Source: Anaerocolumna xylanovorans DSM 12503 (GTDB taxonomy: Bacteria; Bacillota; Clostridia; Lachnospirales; Lachnospiraceae). From it: a DNA stretch of 64,000 nucleotides. Positions within the stretch are counted from its first letter, which is position 1. Every line of letters begins with the position of its first letter. Positions 27,003-36,366 of this stretch are shown one piece after another. Location: assembly GCF_900143645.1 (NCBI RefSeq), contig NZ_FRFD01000008.1, forward strand, positions 183,595 to 247,594, read 5' to 3'. The position numbers and the translations under genes were made by a program. The notes below the pieces were generated by a model. That model worked only from the letters and a program-made list of their open reading frames with translations, did no database searches and was not told the origin of the DNA.

Positions 27003-27557
27003 ATGGAAAAGTTCTACCGTCTTTTTGTTGCAATTGATTTTGGAGAAGAAGAGAAAGAAAAGCTTTATAATTATGGAATGACTGTCAGGGAGAATTCTGT
27101 AAAGGGGAATTTTACCCATAAGGAGAACCTTCATTTAACATTGGCTTTTATAGGAGAGACGAGAAGAAGGAAGGAAGCAGAAGAAGCACTTAAGGACGGG
27201 GTAATAAAGAGCAGAATAACACCCTTTGCCATAGAGACAGAAAAGCTTGGACGTTTTAAAAGCAGGGGAGGGGATATCCTGTGGGTAGGACTGAAGGAAT
27301 CCCCCGAATTAATCTGCCTGCATGAAAAAATTACTGAAAGCTTAAGGAGAAAGGACTTTAACATAGAAGAGCAGCAATTGAAGGCGCACCTTACGGTAGG
27401 AAGAGGAGTGGTTTTAAATAAGACTGCCGTAGTAGAAGAGCTTTCTGCCGCTGTGCCAGGTATGCGTATTCCGGTTAATACCATTCACCTTATGAATTCT
27501 TTGAGAATTGACGGAAAGCTTACTTATAGCAGTCTGTACAAGGTGAGCCTGTGTTAG
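27003..27557 (+). CDS. thpR: RNA 2',3'-cyclic phosphodiesterase (ThpR/LigT)
   Basis: A 184-residue 2H-phosphoesterase. The two catalytic motifs are visible as HLTLAFIG and HLTVGR, about 86 residues apart, as in ThpR. The enzyme opens 2',3'-cyclic phosphates at RNA ends. AAAGGTG lies eight bases before the ATG. Its stop codon overlaps by four bases the stop of the convergent gene on the other strand. Confidence 0.92.
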   Translation: MEKFYRLFVAIDFGEEEKEKLYNYGMTVRENSVKGNFTHKENLHLTLAFIGETRRRKEAEEALKDGVIKSRITPFAIETEKLGRFKSRGGDILWVGLKESPELICLHEKITESLRRKDFNIEEQQLKAHLTVGRGVVLNKTAVVEELSAAVPGMRIPVNTIHLMNSLRIDGKLTYSSLYKVSLC

Positions 27558-28114
27558 ATTTCCTCAAACAGCTTTTTGTAGCTGTATTCTAACAGGCGGT
27601 GGTAATGACCGTGTCCCTGCCAAAAATGAAAGCAGTAAAGGTAAGGATCAAAATCCTTGTCCTGAAAAGAAATAACATACTCAAACTCTGCGTCTTCGAC
27701 CTCTCTTAAGGTATATTCCTGACCTGAATTCTTAAAAGCAGCAAGCACCTGCTCTAAGGTAAAAGTATGGCTGCCGGCAAGGGAAATCAGTTCCTTTAAA
27801 AAATCAGAGGAAGAGCAGTATTCATTGATATATGCTACCCCATCAGGGGCAACAAGAAAGCGGAAACGGCTTCCTTCATGACTTATTAAGAGCGGTATAT
27901 GACTGTCTTTTGCAAAAGCCTGAAATGTGCCTAATTCGTGTTCCATATCCTTATTGCTCTCAAAATCAGTTCCTAATAAGTAATTAAGAAGGTCCAGTTC
28001 ATAATAGATGCCAAAGCTTTCCCCCTTTGTAAGGCCAAGCTTTAAAAGACCTTCATATACAGTAGTTTTCACATTATCAAGCAAAGCTTTGTATTTGCTT
28101 TCTATTTCAATCAT
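27554..28114 (-). CDS. Conserved protein of unknown function (DUF3877-like)
   Basis: A 186-residue soluble, acidic protein. From memory it resembles the DUF3877 family of Lachnospiraceae (block LLKLGLTKGESFGIYYELDL); this is a moderate-confidence family call. No signal peptide, membrane segment or known catalytic motif is visible. The C-terminal part contains FHFWQGHGHYHRL, whose histidines could bind metal. AGAGG lies six bases before the ATG. It converges on thpR and overlaps its stop. Confidence 0.65.
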   Translation of the reverse strand: MIEIESKYKALLDNVKTTVYEGLLKLGLTKGESFGIYYELDLLNYLLGTDFESNKDMEHELGTFQAFAKDSHIPLLISHEGSRFRFLVAPDGVAYINEYCSSSDFLKELISLAGSHTFTLEQVLAAFKNSGQEYTLREVEDAEFEYVISFQDKDFDPYLYCFHFWQGHGHYHRLLEYSYKKLFEEI

Positions 28115-28203
28115 AATTACCTCTTTATTCTGTTATATAGTCTCAAATCACCTAAGTATTCTATAATACCTCATATGAAATGTCAACGCCCCGGGCTATC
28201 TTT

Positions 28204-30732
28204 CTATGGACGGTAACAGGAAGGGGTGTATTCCATCTTTTTAATAGATATCAGGCGTATCTCATGGGGATGCAGAAGGGCAAACTGTGCCATTGTATTG
28301 TTTGTTACTGTTACCAGCTCTTTGGAAATTTTGGGCATGGAACGGCCTTTCAAAGTGGAAATTTCCTCCTCGGTGGTAAGAGGAATCGCACCCATGCGCA
28401 CCCATTCATCAAAGGCACTTCCGCTTTCTCTGTTTACCTGGTGATGAGTGATAACATAATCTGCATTTTCTACATGAGTTAAGGTCAGGTGTATATCCAG
28501 TGATGAGGGATTAACAAAAGCATTATAACGCTCTGTAAAGGTTACGTTAAATAACACTCCCTGTGCATAAAGAGGTGAAACATGATGGTAGTTATAAAGA
28601 AGGATGACGTAATCTCCCTTGCCATTTGTTGTTACGAAATACCCCTCTCCCCTATCTACCAGAATATCCATCAGCTTGTTTAAGAAGGTAAATGCATAGT
28701 ATGCGGGCTTCTTAATACCGTGACAGGTGAACAAACCAAGTTCTCCGTGAAATTCTTCATTGTCCATAGGGAGCTCCTCTAAGATATCGGTAAGACACCA
28801 ATTTCCAAAGCTCTCGACCGCATCGTAATTCTCCAGGATATTCTTTACGATGTATGCGGCGCGGTAACAGGTGTCGTTAAGCCAGTCGCAGTGGGAGGAA
28901 GTTGAAGCCCATTCCGTAATATATATAGGAAGTTTCGGGTATGATAAAATGCGGTTCTTAAAATCTTCTATGCTATGAGCCATATAGTCAGGATCATCAG
29001 ATAGTATGATAGTATCTTTTTCGCTGTCCTTCTTGTTATTCCTTCCGAGTATGACAAAGGTGCCGATAGAAGAGGTTTTAACAGGATAGCAGTGTATATT
29101 ATAAAAGTCGGGATAACAGTCATGCTGCTTGCAGTAATCCAGGAAATCATAAAATTCAGAGCTGCAAAAATCCAGAGAACCATAGGAAGGATTCCCAAAG
29201 GATAGTAAGGGATCACATTCCTTTACGCAATTTCTGGTTATCCGGTAAAGTTCATAGGTGATTTCATTGCTTTCGAATGAAAATATATAGGATAAAAAAG
29301 GTACATTCCAAAAGGAGAACATCCAGGTTCTGACTTCCTGGGCTCCATAACGCTTCAAAAGATGCTTGGTAAATTCCGTTATAAGATATACCCATTTCTT
29401 ATAGTCCTTTGGTTTACTTAAAATAACAGGGTTAAAGAACAGGGTTTTTTCCGGGTCTTCCGCCAGAAGCCTTGGCATAAAGGAAAACTGGATCAAAGGC
29501 TTTAAGCCAACGGATAAGATAAAGTCAAGTGCTTCATCTACGTAAGTAAAAACAAGATAAGGGATTCCGTCTTTGTCTTCATTATAAAGCATCATACTGT
29601 CATCTAAAATACCATGGAATTTTATATACCGAAAGCCGACTTCCCTTTGCAGTTCCTTAAGATTCTCTCTGACATTTTTATATAGAAGTTCTTTCGCTCT
29701 TCCCACGCTGGTGAAGGTCTTAAAAGAATGATGAAGGAACTGCTTCTTCATAGTAGTATTAATACTCTGTACAATCAACCTGGTCGGATATTTAGCTTCC
29801 GGAAATTCCTTTTGAGACTCTTTATCCAGATATTCTCCCAACTTATTTAAAAAATCCTGTTGCTTTAAAAACAGCATGGAAGACTGCAGGGATTTTGAGC
29901 CATTTTCGGAACCGGCAGCTTCTTTTTGCTCTTTTTTATATTGTTTTGGCAGGAGGCCATATTCCTTTTTAAAAGTGCTTACAAAGTAACGGCTGTTGGA
30001 AAAACCGTTATTTGCAGCAATTTGCTCTATCGTCAGATCCGTGTGCAGCAAATCGGAAACAGCGTGGCGGAGTCTGATACCGGTCAGGTAATTAAACAAA
30101 CTCACCCCCATATTTTTTTCAAAAAAATGAGACAGATAGGAGGCAGAAAGGTATTCTCTTTTAGCAATCGTTTCAAGAGTAAGGTTTTCTGTGTAATTTT
30201 CGTTCAGATATTGGATGATACCTTTAAGGCGTTTTAGATTCTTGAAATTTTTTTCGGGAGTGTCTGCTTTAAAACTTCGGAAATTATATATCAGTTCATA
30301 TAGGATATTATAGGCCAGAGGTATAACAAGCAGGTCTTTATGCTCTGTTACATTATAGCTTGCATGTACAAACTTTGCGATGAGCTTTTTTAATTTCAGG
30401 TATTTACTCCTGTCATTATAAAGTACGGAATTACATTCAAAGTAAGTATTGTCATCCACCCATTTCTGAAAGAAGCTTTGTTTTATCTGTAATACGGCGG
30501 CAACTGTATTATTGCTCTTTACTTCATGGAACTGATTACTGTTTATCAGAATAATATCGTCCTCGGACAGTTTGAAAGTATCTGCTTCAAACATAATAGT
30601 AAGGCTTCCGCTTAATATCAGATAAATTTCCATACTGCTGTGCCAGTGTCTTGGCATATCTTCAATGTTCTGAATGCTAATTTTAAGCGGCATCTCGTTT
30701 CCGTATTCAATAATTTCGTGTTTTGATACCAT
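28204..30732 (-). CDS. AraC-family regulator fused to a degenerate GH39-like domain
   Basis: An 842-residue three-part protein. Residues ~1-150 form a cupin (PRHWHSSMEIYLILSGSLTI). Residues ~170-275 form an AraC double helix-turn-helix (IEQIAANNGFSNSRYFVSTF). Residues ~330-700 resemble family 39 beta-xylosidases, and the end looks like the accessory beta-sandwich. The nucleophile motif is kept (YITEWASTSS, Glu607). The acid/base motif WNEP reads WNVP, with Val477 in place of Glu, so hydrolysis is unlikely and a sugar-sensing role is likely. There is no signal peptide. It is divergent from the Opp-type importer, its probable target. Confidence 0.85.
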   Translation of the reverse strand: MVSKHEIIEYGNEMPLKISIQNIEDMPRHWHSSMEIYLILSGSLTIMFEADTFKLSEDDIILINSNQFHEVKSNNTVAAVLQIKQSFFQKWVDDNTYFECNSVLYNDRSKYLKLKKLIAKFVHASYNVTEHKDLLVIPLAYNILYELIYNFRSFKADTPEKNFKNLKRLKGIIQYLNENYTENLTLETIAKREYLSASYLSHFFEKNMGVSLFNYLTGIRLRHAVSDLLHTDLTIEQIAANNGFSNSRYFVSTFKKEYGLLPKQYKKEQKEAAGSENGSKSLQSSMLFLKQQDFLNKLGEYLDKESQKEFPEAKYPTRLIVQSINTTMKKQFLHHSFKTFTSVGRAKELLYKNVRENLKELQREVGFRYIKFHGILDDSMMLYNEDKDGIPYLVFTYVDEALDFILSVGLKPLIQFSFMPRLLAEDPEKTLFFNPVILSKPKDYKKWVYLITEFTKHLLKRYGAQEVRTWMFSFWNVPFLSYIFSFESNEITYELYRITRNCVKECDPLLSFGNPSYGSLDFCSSEFYDFLDYCKQHDCYPDFYNIHCYPVKTSSIGTFVILGRNNKKDSEKDTIILSDDPDYMAHSIEDFKNRILSYPKLPIYITEWASTSSHCDWLNDTCYRAAYIVKNILENYDAVESFGNWCLTDILEELPMDNEEFHGELGLFTCHGIKKPAYYAFTFLNKLMDILVDRGEGYFVTTNGKGDYVILLYNYHHVSPLYAQGVLFNVTFTERYNAFVNPSSLDIHLTLTHVENADYVITHHQVNRESGSAFDEWVRMGAIPLTTEEEISTLKGRSMPKISKELVTVTNNTMAQFALLHPHEIRLISIKKMEYTPSCYRP

Positions 30733-30843
30733 AGCATACCCCTTTCAAAATTATAAAAATTACATTAATAAATGCACTGTATATGCGCGGTAATAGCACA
30801 ATCAATGCAATAAGCGTATATATAATGATATAAATTCGACAAT

Positions 30844-30921
30844 GGAATCTTTTTTATATAAAATGTATAAAAATATGCTTAATATTGCTTATACATATAA
30901 TAATATATAAAAATAGATTCC
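30844..30921. repeat. Extended interrupted inverted repeat in the divergent promoter region
   Basis: GGAATCTTTTTTATATA (30844-30860) pairs with 30904-30921 with one extra base. Nested inside, ATGTATAA (30863-30870) pairs with TTATACAT (30889-30896). The 378-base gap 30733-31110 is very A+T-rich and has no gene. It must hold promoters for both the AraC/GH39 gene and the importer. The repeat is a candidate operator or a leader hairpin. Confidence 0.5.
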
Positions 30922-31110
30922 AAACAGAGCTAAATCATGTATAAAATATATACAAATAAATAGAAATTGGCATGGTTTTATTCTACAACATATATTATCA
31001 TATGTAAATAGAAAGGTTATTTTACATAAACAAAGCAGTAAAGATATGGAAAAATAGTTCGTTTTTAACCAAAGTGGTTATTACGATAAAAAAAACAGGA
31101 GGGAAGCATT

Positions 31111-33006
31111 ATGAAAAAGAATGTAAAAAGATTTTTGTCACTGCTCCTTACATTGGTTATGGTATTGAGCATGCTGACGGCTTGTAAATCCAATAAAACA
31201 GATGATACAAGCACAAAAGATACAGCAACACCTACAGTAGAAGCAACTGACACGCCTACGGCGGAACCGACAGAAGAGGCTGTATCACCGGGGGGTGAAT
31301 TGCCTAGAAATGAAACATTATATTACGGCGGTCTGCAATGGGGAGCAGTTAACGGTTGGAATCCTCTTTCCGATGATATGAACAATGCTCTTGCAATTAC
31401 CCAGGCAGGAGGCGGTTCACGTACTCCTATGTTTGAAACACTTTATATGTACAACATGCTGGATGATTCCATGACACCATTATTAGCTGATGGCGACTAT
31501 CAGTGGAATGCTGACAGAACAGAAATAACTGTTAAGATTAAAAGTGCTGCAAAGTGGAGTGACGGTACAGCTGTTACAGCTGATGATGTTGCTTATACCT
31601 TTGACACTGACGTTAAAGTTAAGAACGGGCAGGGTGTTGCGCTGGCACCTTATATTGAAAGCGTAACAGCAGTTGATCCTTCCACAGTATTAATCAAAGC
31701 AAAACTTGATGATAATGGTAAAGCAGTTAATCCCCTTTTGGTTGTAGCATATCTGGGGCAGACTTATGTTATTCAGAAAGCATGGATTCAGAAGGTAGAA
31801 GCACGCTGCAATAATGATCCTGCCGCTATTAAGAAGGATGCCGGCGAAGATGTTGTATATTCCGGTCCTTACCACAACTTCTATAATGATGACCAGAAAG
31901 TTGTTTTGATTCGTGATGATAACTACTGGGGCCAGGATGCTTCCATGTGGGGAAAACTTCCGGCACCTAAGTACTTATGCCATACTATTTATGCCGACAA
32001 CCCTGCTACCGAAGTAGCATTTAAAGCCGGTGAAGTCGATGTTGACCAGCAGTTTATTCCTAATATTCAGGATCTGTGGGAGAAAGAGGGCCTTCCTATT
32101 TCTACATATCTTCAGGATGCACCTTACGGTATCTGCGTAAATATGCCTACCGCTTGGTATAACATGGATAACCCTCTGCTTCAGAATGTTTCAATCAGAA
32201 AAGCAATTGCTATGGCAGTTGACTATGATGCTATCAATGCAAACGCTATGACAGGCCAGTCACCTACCTTTAAGGATGTTCCCCGTTCCGTTATGAATCC
32301 TACCGATGGTGAGCAGGCTAAATATGACAAAGATGCAGTAAAAGATCTTCAGTGGACCGGAAGTGATGTTGAAGGCGCTAAGAAATTACTCGATGATGCC
32401 GGTATCGTAGACAAAGACGGTGACGGAATCCGTGAATTAGACGGAAAGAAACTTTCCTTTGTTGCAGCTTGCCCGGATGGATGGACTGACTGGCAGGCAG
32501 CTATTGAAATCGTAGCAGCAGCAGGTAAGAACATTGGTATTGACATTACAACACAGTATCCGCAGGCTGACGTATTCCAGTCAACCGTTACTTCCAAGAA
32601 ACAGACAGAATACGATATCTTTATGATGTGGACGGATTCAGCAGGTCCTACACAGCCTTGGGGACGTTTAAGAATGTTAACAAGTTCCGAATACAATGGT
32701 GTTGATAATAACTGGGCAGGTAACTGGGGACATTACAGCAACAAACGTATGGATGAAATTATTAAGGCAATCCCTGGTGAATCAGATCCCGCTAAGCAGA
32801 AGGAATACTATACAGAAGCTGTTAAGATTTATTTAACAGATGTTCCTTCCTTCTCCTTAATGTACAGACCTGACCAGTTCCACGCTGTAAATGAATCCGT
32901 ATGGACCAACTATCCTGAAAATGGAGATGGCAATAATATCCCTCCGTTAGTACTTTTAAATGGTTACAGCATTGCCGGTCTTTATAAAATTGATCTGGTT
33001 AAGTAG
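31111..33006 (+). CDS. Family 5 extracellular solute-binding lipoprotein (Opp/Dpp type)
   Basis: A 631-residue lipoprotein. The signal peptide ends in lipobox MLTAC, followed by a Thr/Pro/Glu linker and a large SBP_bac_5 domain (WSDGTAVTADDVAYTFD; VRKAIAMAVDYDAI-like block near residue 370). Family members bind peptides, nickel chelates or oligosaccharides. A divergent regulator with a xylosidase-like domain suggests an oligosaccharide ligand here, as in cello- and xylo-oligosaccharide importers of thermophiles. GGAGGG lies seven bases before the ATG. It is first in a five-gene operon. Confidence 0.9.
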   Translation: MKKNVKRFLSLLLTLVMVLSMLTACKSNKTDDTSTKDTATPTVEATDTPTAEPTEEAVSPGGELPRNETLYYGGLQWGAVNGWNPLSDDMNNALAITQAGGGSRTPMFETLYMYNMLDDSMTPLLADGDYQWNADRTEITVKIKSAAKWSDGTAVTADDVAYTFDTDVKVKNGQGVALAPYIESVTAVDPSTVLIKAKLDDNGKAVNPLLVVAYLGQTYVIQKAWIQKVEARCNNDPAAIKKDAGEDVVYSGPYHNFYNDDQKVVLIRDDNYWGQDASMWGKLPAPKYLCHTIYADNPATEVAFKAGEVDVDQQFIPNIQDLWEKEGLPISTYLQDAPYGICVNMPTAWYNMDNPLLQNVSIRKAIAMAVDYDAINANAMTGQSPTFKDVPRSVMNPTDGEQAKYDKDAVKDLQWTGSDVEGAKKLLDDAGIVDKDGDGIRELDGKKLSFVAACPDGWTDWQAAIEIVAAAGKNIGIDITTQYPQADVFQSTVTSKKQTEYDIFMMWTDSAGPTQPWGRLRMLTSSEYNGVDNNWAGNWGHYSNKRMDEIIKAIPGESDPAKQKEYYTEAVKIYLTDVPSFSLMYRPDQFHAVNESVWTNYPENGDGNNIPPLVLLNGYSIAGLYKIDLVK

Positions 33007-33023
33007 TACCTGAATACAAACGG

Positions 33024-33059
33024 TCAGCCATGTTTCGGGATAATCCGGAACATGGCTGA
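33024..33059 (+). promoter_or_regulatory. Hairpin between binding-protein and permease genes
   Basis: TCAGCCATGTTTCGG pairs with CCGGAACATGGCTGA, with no T run. Such hairpins often protect the upstream mRNA 3' end, raising binding protein over permease. Confidence 0.65.
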
Positions 33060-33078
33060 TAGATTATGGAGGTAATCA

Positions 33079-34083
33079 ATGAAAGGCTATCGTAAATATT
33101 TCGGCAAAAAGATTGTATGGTTCCTCATTACGTTCGCTGCTGCTATCCTGCTTAATTTCATTCTTCCAAGACTGATGCCGGGAGATCCTGTTGCAGCCAT
33201 CACGGCAAAGTCGGCTCAGGGTATATCAGACGCATCTGCGGCACAGGAAATATATAACCATTACGCAGAGCAGTTTGGTACCAACGAGCCTATGTATGTT
33301 CAATTTTTCACTTATTGTAAAAATGCTGCGAAAGGAGATTTTGGACTTTCCTTTAGCCAGTATCCTCGCAAGGTATCCAATATTATCGGATCGGCTCTTC
33401 CCTGGACCCTTGCGTTGCAATTTCCGGCAATTATTGTCGGTTGGATTATCGGAAATGTTTTAGGGGCATTGGCGGCCTATATCCGTAAAGGATTCGATAA
33501 GGTCTTAATGCCTGTTACATTATTTTTCAGCAGTCTTCCTGCTTTTGGACTTGCAGTAATTCTTATGATCGTATTTGCAATAAACTTAAAAGTCGCGCCT
33601 ATTTCCGGCGGATATGGATATGATTTGATTCCCCAGCTTAGCTGGAAATTTGTAAGATCTGTTTTTACCCATTATCAGTTGCCTTTCTGGTCCATTGTAC
33701 TCATTTCAATCGGTGGCCAGGCCATTGGTATGAGGTCTATGTCAATTTATGAATTAAATGCCGATTATGTAAAATACAGCCGTTTCCTTGGTATAAAGGA
33801 CAGGAAAATTGTAGGCTATGTATTCCGCAATGCGATGCTTCCACAGATTACGGGACTTGCACTCTCTATCGGTACCATGGTAGGTGGAGCTTTGGTTTCA
33901 GAAGTAATCTTTAGTTATCCGGGCCTTGGTTCCACTATACTGCAGGCCGTATCAAACTCTGATTATCCGCTTTTATCAGCAACAACACTGATTATTACGA
34001 TTATGGTATTGCTGGCAAGCTTTATAGTTGATATTATTTATGGTTTTATTGATCCCCGTGTAAAAGCGGCACAATTTGATTAA
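33079..34083 (+). CDS. ABC transporter permease, DppB/OppB type
   Basis: A 334-residue membrane subunit with six predicted helices. The N-terminal helix is followed by the family block ILPRLMPGDPVAAI. The cytoplasmic loop NADYVKYSRFLGIKDRKIVG is the EAA-like ATPase contact. The C-terminus ends with the conserved YGFIDPRVK. GGAGG lies six bases before the ATG. It pairs with the OppC-type permease that follows 14 bases later. Confidence 0.92.
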   Translation: MKGYRKYFGKKIVWFLITFAAAILLNFILPRLMPGDPVAAITAKSAQGISDASAAQEIYNHYAEQFGTNEPMYVQFFTYCKNAAKGDFGLSFSQYPRKVSNIIGSALPWTLALQFPAIIVGWIIGNVLGALAAYIRKGFDKVLMPVTLFFSSLPAFGLAVILMIVFAINLKVAPISGGYGYDLIPQLSWKFVRSVFTHYQLPFWSIVLISIGGQAIGMRSMSIYELNADYVKYSRFLGIKDRKIVGYVFRNAMLPQITGLALSIGTMVGGALVSEVIFSYPGLGSTILQAVSNSDYPLLSATTLIITIMVLLASFIVDIIYGFIDPRVKAAQFD

Positions 34084-34097
34084 GGGAGGCGGACAGG

Positions 34098-35348
34098 ATG
34101 AAAAATACAATTAGACAGGTGTTTCACTCTCCCAAATTTGTTGTTGGATTTGTTATATTTGCATTAATGTTATTGATGGTAATTATATATCCTATCATTA
34201 GCCCGGGAGATCCTTTGCAGATGATAAGCAAGGGAAGCTTTTTAAAGCCGGGTGTTTATTTCTCTGTATATGACAGCATCAATACAAATTCAAAAACGAT
34301 TGATTTGCCCGAAGCTAATCAAAAGCGCCTTGCCAATAAATTAAGTGATACGGATAAAGTATCCATGGTGCAGTGGCTTACGGCTGCCGGAGTTCCGGCG
34401 GAAGATATCGATATGGAAGATACCACGAGCTTAATAAAGCTCTGGAATGAAAAATATGACCCTACGGTTAAACCGGAGGGGATGACTATGGCGCAGCGTA
34501 ATTTTTATAAAAGACTTGATAAAAGTCTGGATAATATCCTGAATGAACAGCCTTTGGTAGTTTCTGCCCAAAACCAGGAGACCCAGACACTGGATGAAAT
34601 CAAAAGGATATCAGATACAGATTATGTAAATCTTAAGGATGTTCCCAATGTAAAGGTTCTTCCTCTGGGTACAGATAACTTTGGTGATGATGTATTGAAA
34701 AAGTTAGTATCCGCAACGAAGACTTCTCTGCTAATCGGACTGATAGCCGGAAGCATAGCAACTTTAATCGGACTGACACTTGGGTTACTGGCCGGATATC
34801 TTGGCGGATTTATCGATGACTTTATAATGTTTATCACAAACCTTTTTACAGTAATTCCTTCCTTTGTGCTTTTGATACTGATATCCTACAGTATAGGACA
34901 GGATAAGCGAGGTGCATCTACCGTAGCCATTGTAATCGGAATAACTTCCTGGGTATGGACGACCAGGTCGGTCAGATCACAGGTTATTTCCCTGCGTAAC
35001 AGAGATCATGTAAATTTAAGCAAGCTTTCAGGACACAGTCTTACGAGCATTATTATTAAGGATATTCTGCCTTACATAGCTTCGTATGTAGTAATGGCCT
35101 TCATATTACAAATATCAACAGCAATCCTGGCGGAAGCGTCACTTTCTATGATAGGGTTAGGACCTAAGACAGCCGATGTTTCAACACTGGGGCTTATGAT
35201 GGATTGGGCTATGTCATATTCCGCTCACTTAAACGGTGCGTGGTGGGCATATTTCCCGGTTATACTCGTTATTGCGTTGATATCATTCTCACTGAATTTA
35301 ATGAATACTGGTCTCGATCAGGTGTTCAACCCCACTTTAAGAGATTAG
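34098..35348 (+). CDS. ABC transporter permease, OppC/DppC type, with long extracellular insertion
   Basis: A 416-residue permease. The first transmembrane helix (VVGFVIFALMLLMVIIYPII) is followed by about 150 hydrophilic residues before the transport core begins near TKTSLLIGLIAG. Ordinary OppC proteins are about 300 residues, so roughly 100 residues are extra and face outward; they could dock the large lipoprotein. The core has the expected ATPase-contact loop and ends in the family motif LGLDQVFNPTLRD-like NTGLDQVFNPTLRD. GGGAGG precedes the ATG. Confidence 0.9.
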   Translation: MKNTIRQVFHSPKFVVGFVIFALMLLMVIIYPIISPGDPLQMISKGSFLKPGVYFSVYDSINTNSKTIDLPEANQKRLANKLSDTDKVSMVQWLTAAGVPAEDIDMEDTTSLIKLWNEKYDPTVKPEGMTMAQRNFYKRLDKSLDNILNEQPLVVSAQNQETQTLDEIKRISDTDYVNLKDVPNVKVLPLGTDNFGDDVLKKLVSATKTSLLIGLIAGSIATLIGLTLGLLAGYLGGFIDDFIMFITNLFTVIPSFVLLILISYSIGQDKRGASTVAIVIGITSWVWTTRSVRSQVISLRNRDHVNLSKLSGHSLTSIIIKDILPYIASYVVMAFILQISTAILAEASLSMIGLGPKTADVSTLGLMMDWAMSYSAHLNGAWWAYFPVILVIALISFSLNLMNTGLDQVFNPTLRD

Positions 35349-35358
35349 GAGGTCTGCT

Positions 35359-36366
35359 ATGGGAAAGACAATTCTGGAGGTTAGAGACCTCAAGACAAAA
35401 TATATCACAAGATTCAGGGAAGATGTTTATGCCGTTGACGGAGTATCCTTAAAAATAGAAGAAGGGAAATCCCTTGGTATTGCAGGAGAATCCGGCTGCG
35501 GAAAATCTACACTGGCCTTAAGCCTTATGGGATATTATTTTCCTCCTCTTCATTACATCAGCGGAGATATTATCGTAGACGGTGACAATATTTCAAAAAT
35601 GAATCCCGACGATATAAGAAGAAACATACTGGGTACAGAAATTGCTTATATACCGCAGGCAGCTATGAATGCTTTAAATCCTACCCAGAAGATTATCCGT
35701 TTCATTGAAGACGTTATACATGTTCATGAACCGGGGAAAACAAAAAAAGAAATTTATGAGATGGCAAGGGCCAGATTTGAAGAACTGGGACTTCCTTCCT
35801 CCGTATTGGAGAAACATGCAGTGGAGTTATCAGGAGGTATGAAGCAAAGAACCGTAATTGCTATTTCAACCATTCTTTCACCAAAGGTTCTGATAGCAGA
35901 TGAGCCTTCCAGCGCTCTTGATGTAACGAGTCAGAAGATGGTTATTAAGATGCTAAAAAATCTTATGGAGAAAGGCTATATCAAATCCATGATATTTATA
36001 ACCCATGAGCTGCCTTTACTATATAATGTTACAGATGACATTATGGTAATGTATGCGGGGCAGATTGTAGAAAAAGGAACAGCAAAAGAAATGGTATTTG
36101 ACCCTATCCACCCTTATTCCAAAGGACTTATGGGCTCTATTATCGTACCGGAAGCCGGAAGCCGTGATGTGAAGCTTACGGCAATTCCCGGAACGCCGCC
36201 CAATCTAAAAAAACCTCCTGCAGGATGCCGTTTTGCAGAAAGGTGTAAGTACGCCACTGCTGAATGTCGTGCAAACCTCATTGATTCTAAGGAATTTGCA
36301 GATGGACGCAGCTACCGCTGTATTTATGAGGCAGAGAAGCTAAGGGAGGTGTATGGTAATGAGTGA
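35359..36366 (+). CDS. ABC transporter ATP-binding protein, OppD/DppD type
   Basis: A 335-residue ATPase. Walker A is GESGCGKST, the signature is LSGGMKQR, and Walker B is VLIADEPSSALD. The C-terminal oligopeptide-transporter extension keeps its cysteines in CRFAERCKYATAEC, which in related proteins bind an iron-sulfur cluster. It follows the permeases by ten bases and overlaps the next ATPase gene by eight bases, so the two ATPases are translationally coupled and likely form a heterodimer. Confidence 0.93.
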   Translation: MGKTILEVRDLKTKYITRFREDVYAVDGVSLKIEEGKSLGIAGESGCGKSTLALSLMGYYFPPLHYISGDIIVDGDNISKMNPDDIRRNILGTEIAYIPQAAMNALNPTQKIIRFIEDVIHVHEPGKTKKEIYEMARARFEELGLPSSVLEKHAVELSGGMKQRTVIAISTILSPKVLIADEPSSALDVTSQKMVIKMLKNLMEKGYIKSMIFITHELPLLYNVTDDIMVMYAGQIVEKGTAKEMVFDPIHPYSKGLMGSIIVPEAGSRDVKLTAIPGTPPNLKKPPAGCRFAERCKYATAECRANLIDSKEFADGRSYRCIYEAEKLREVYGNE

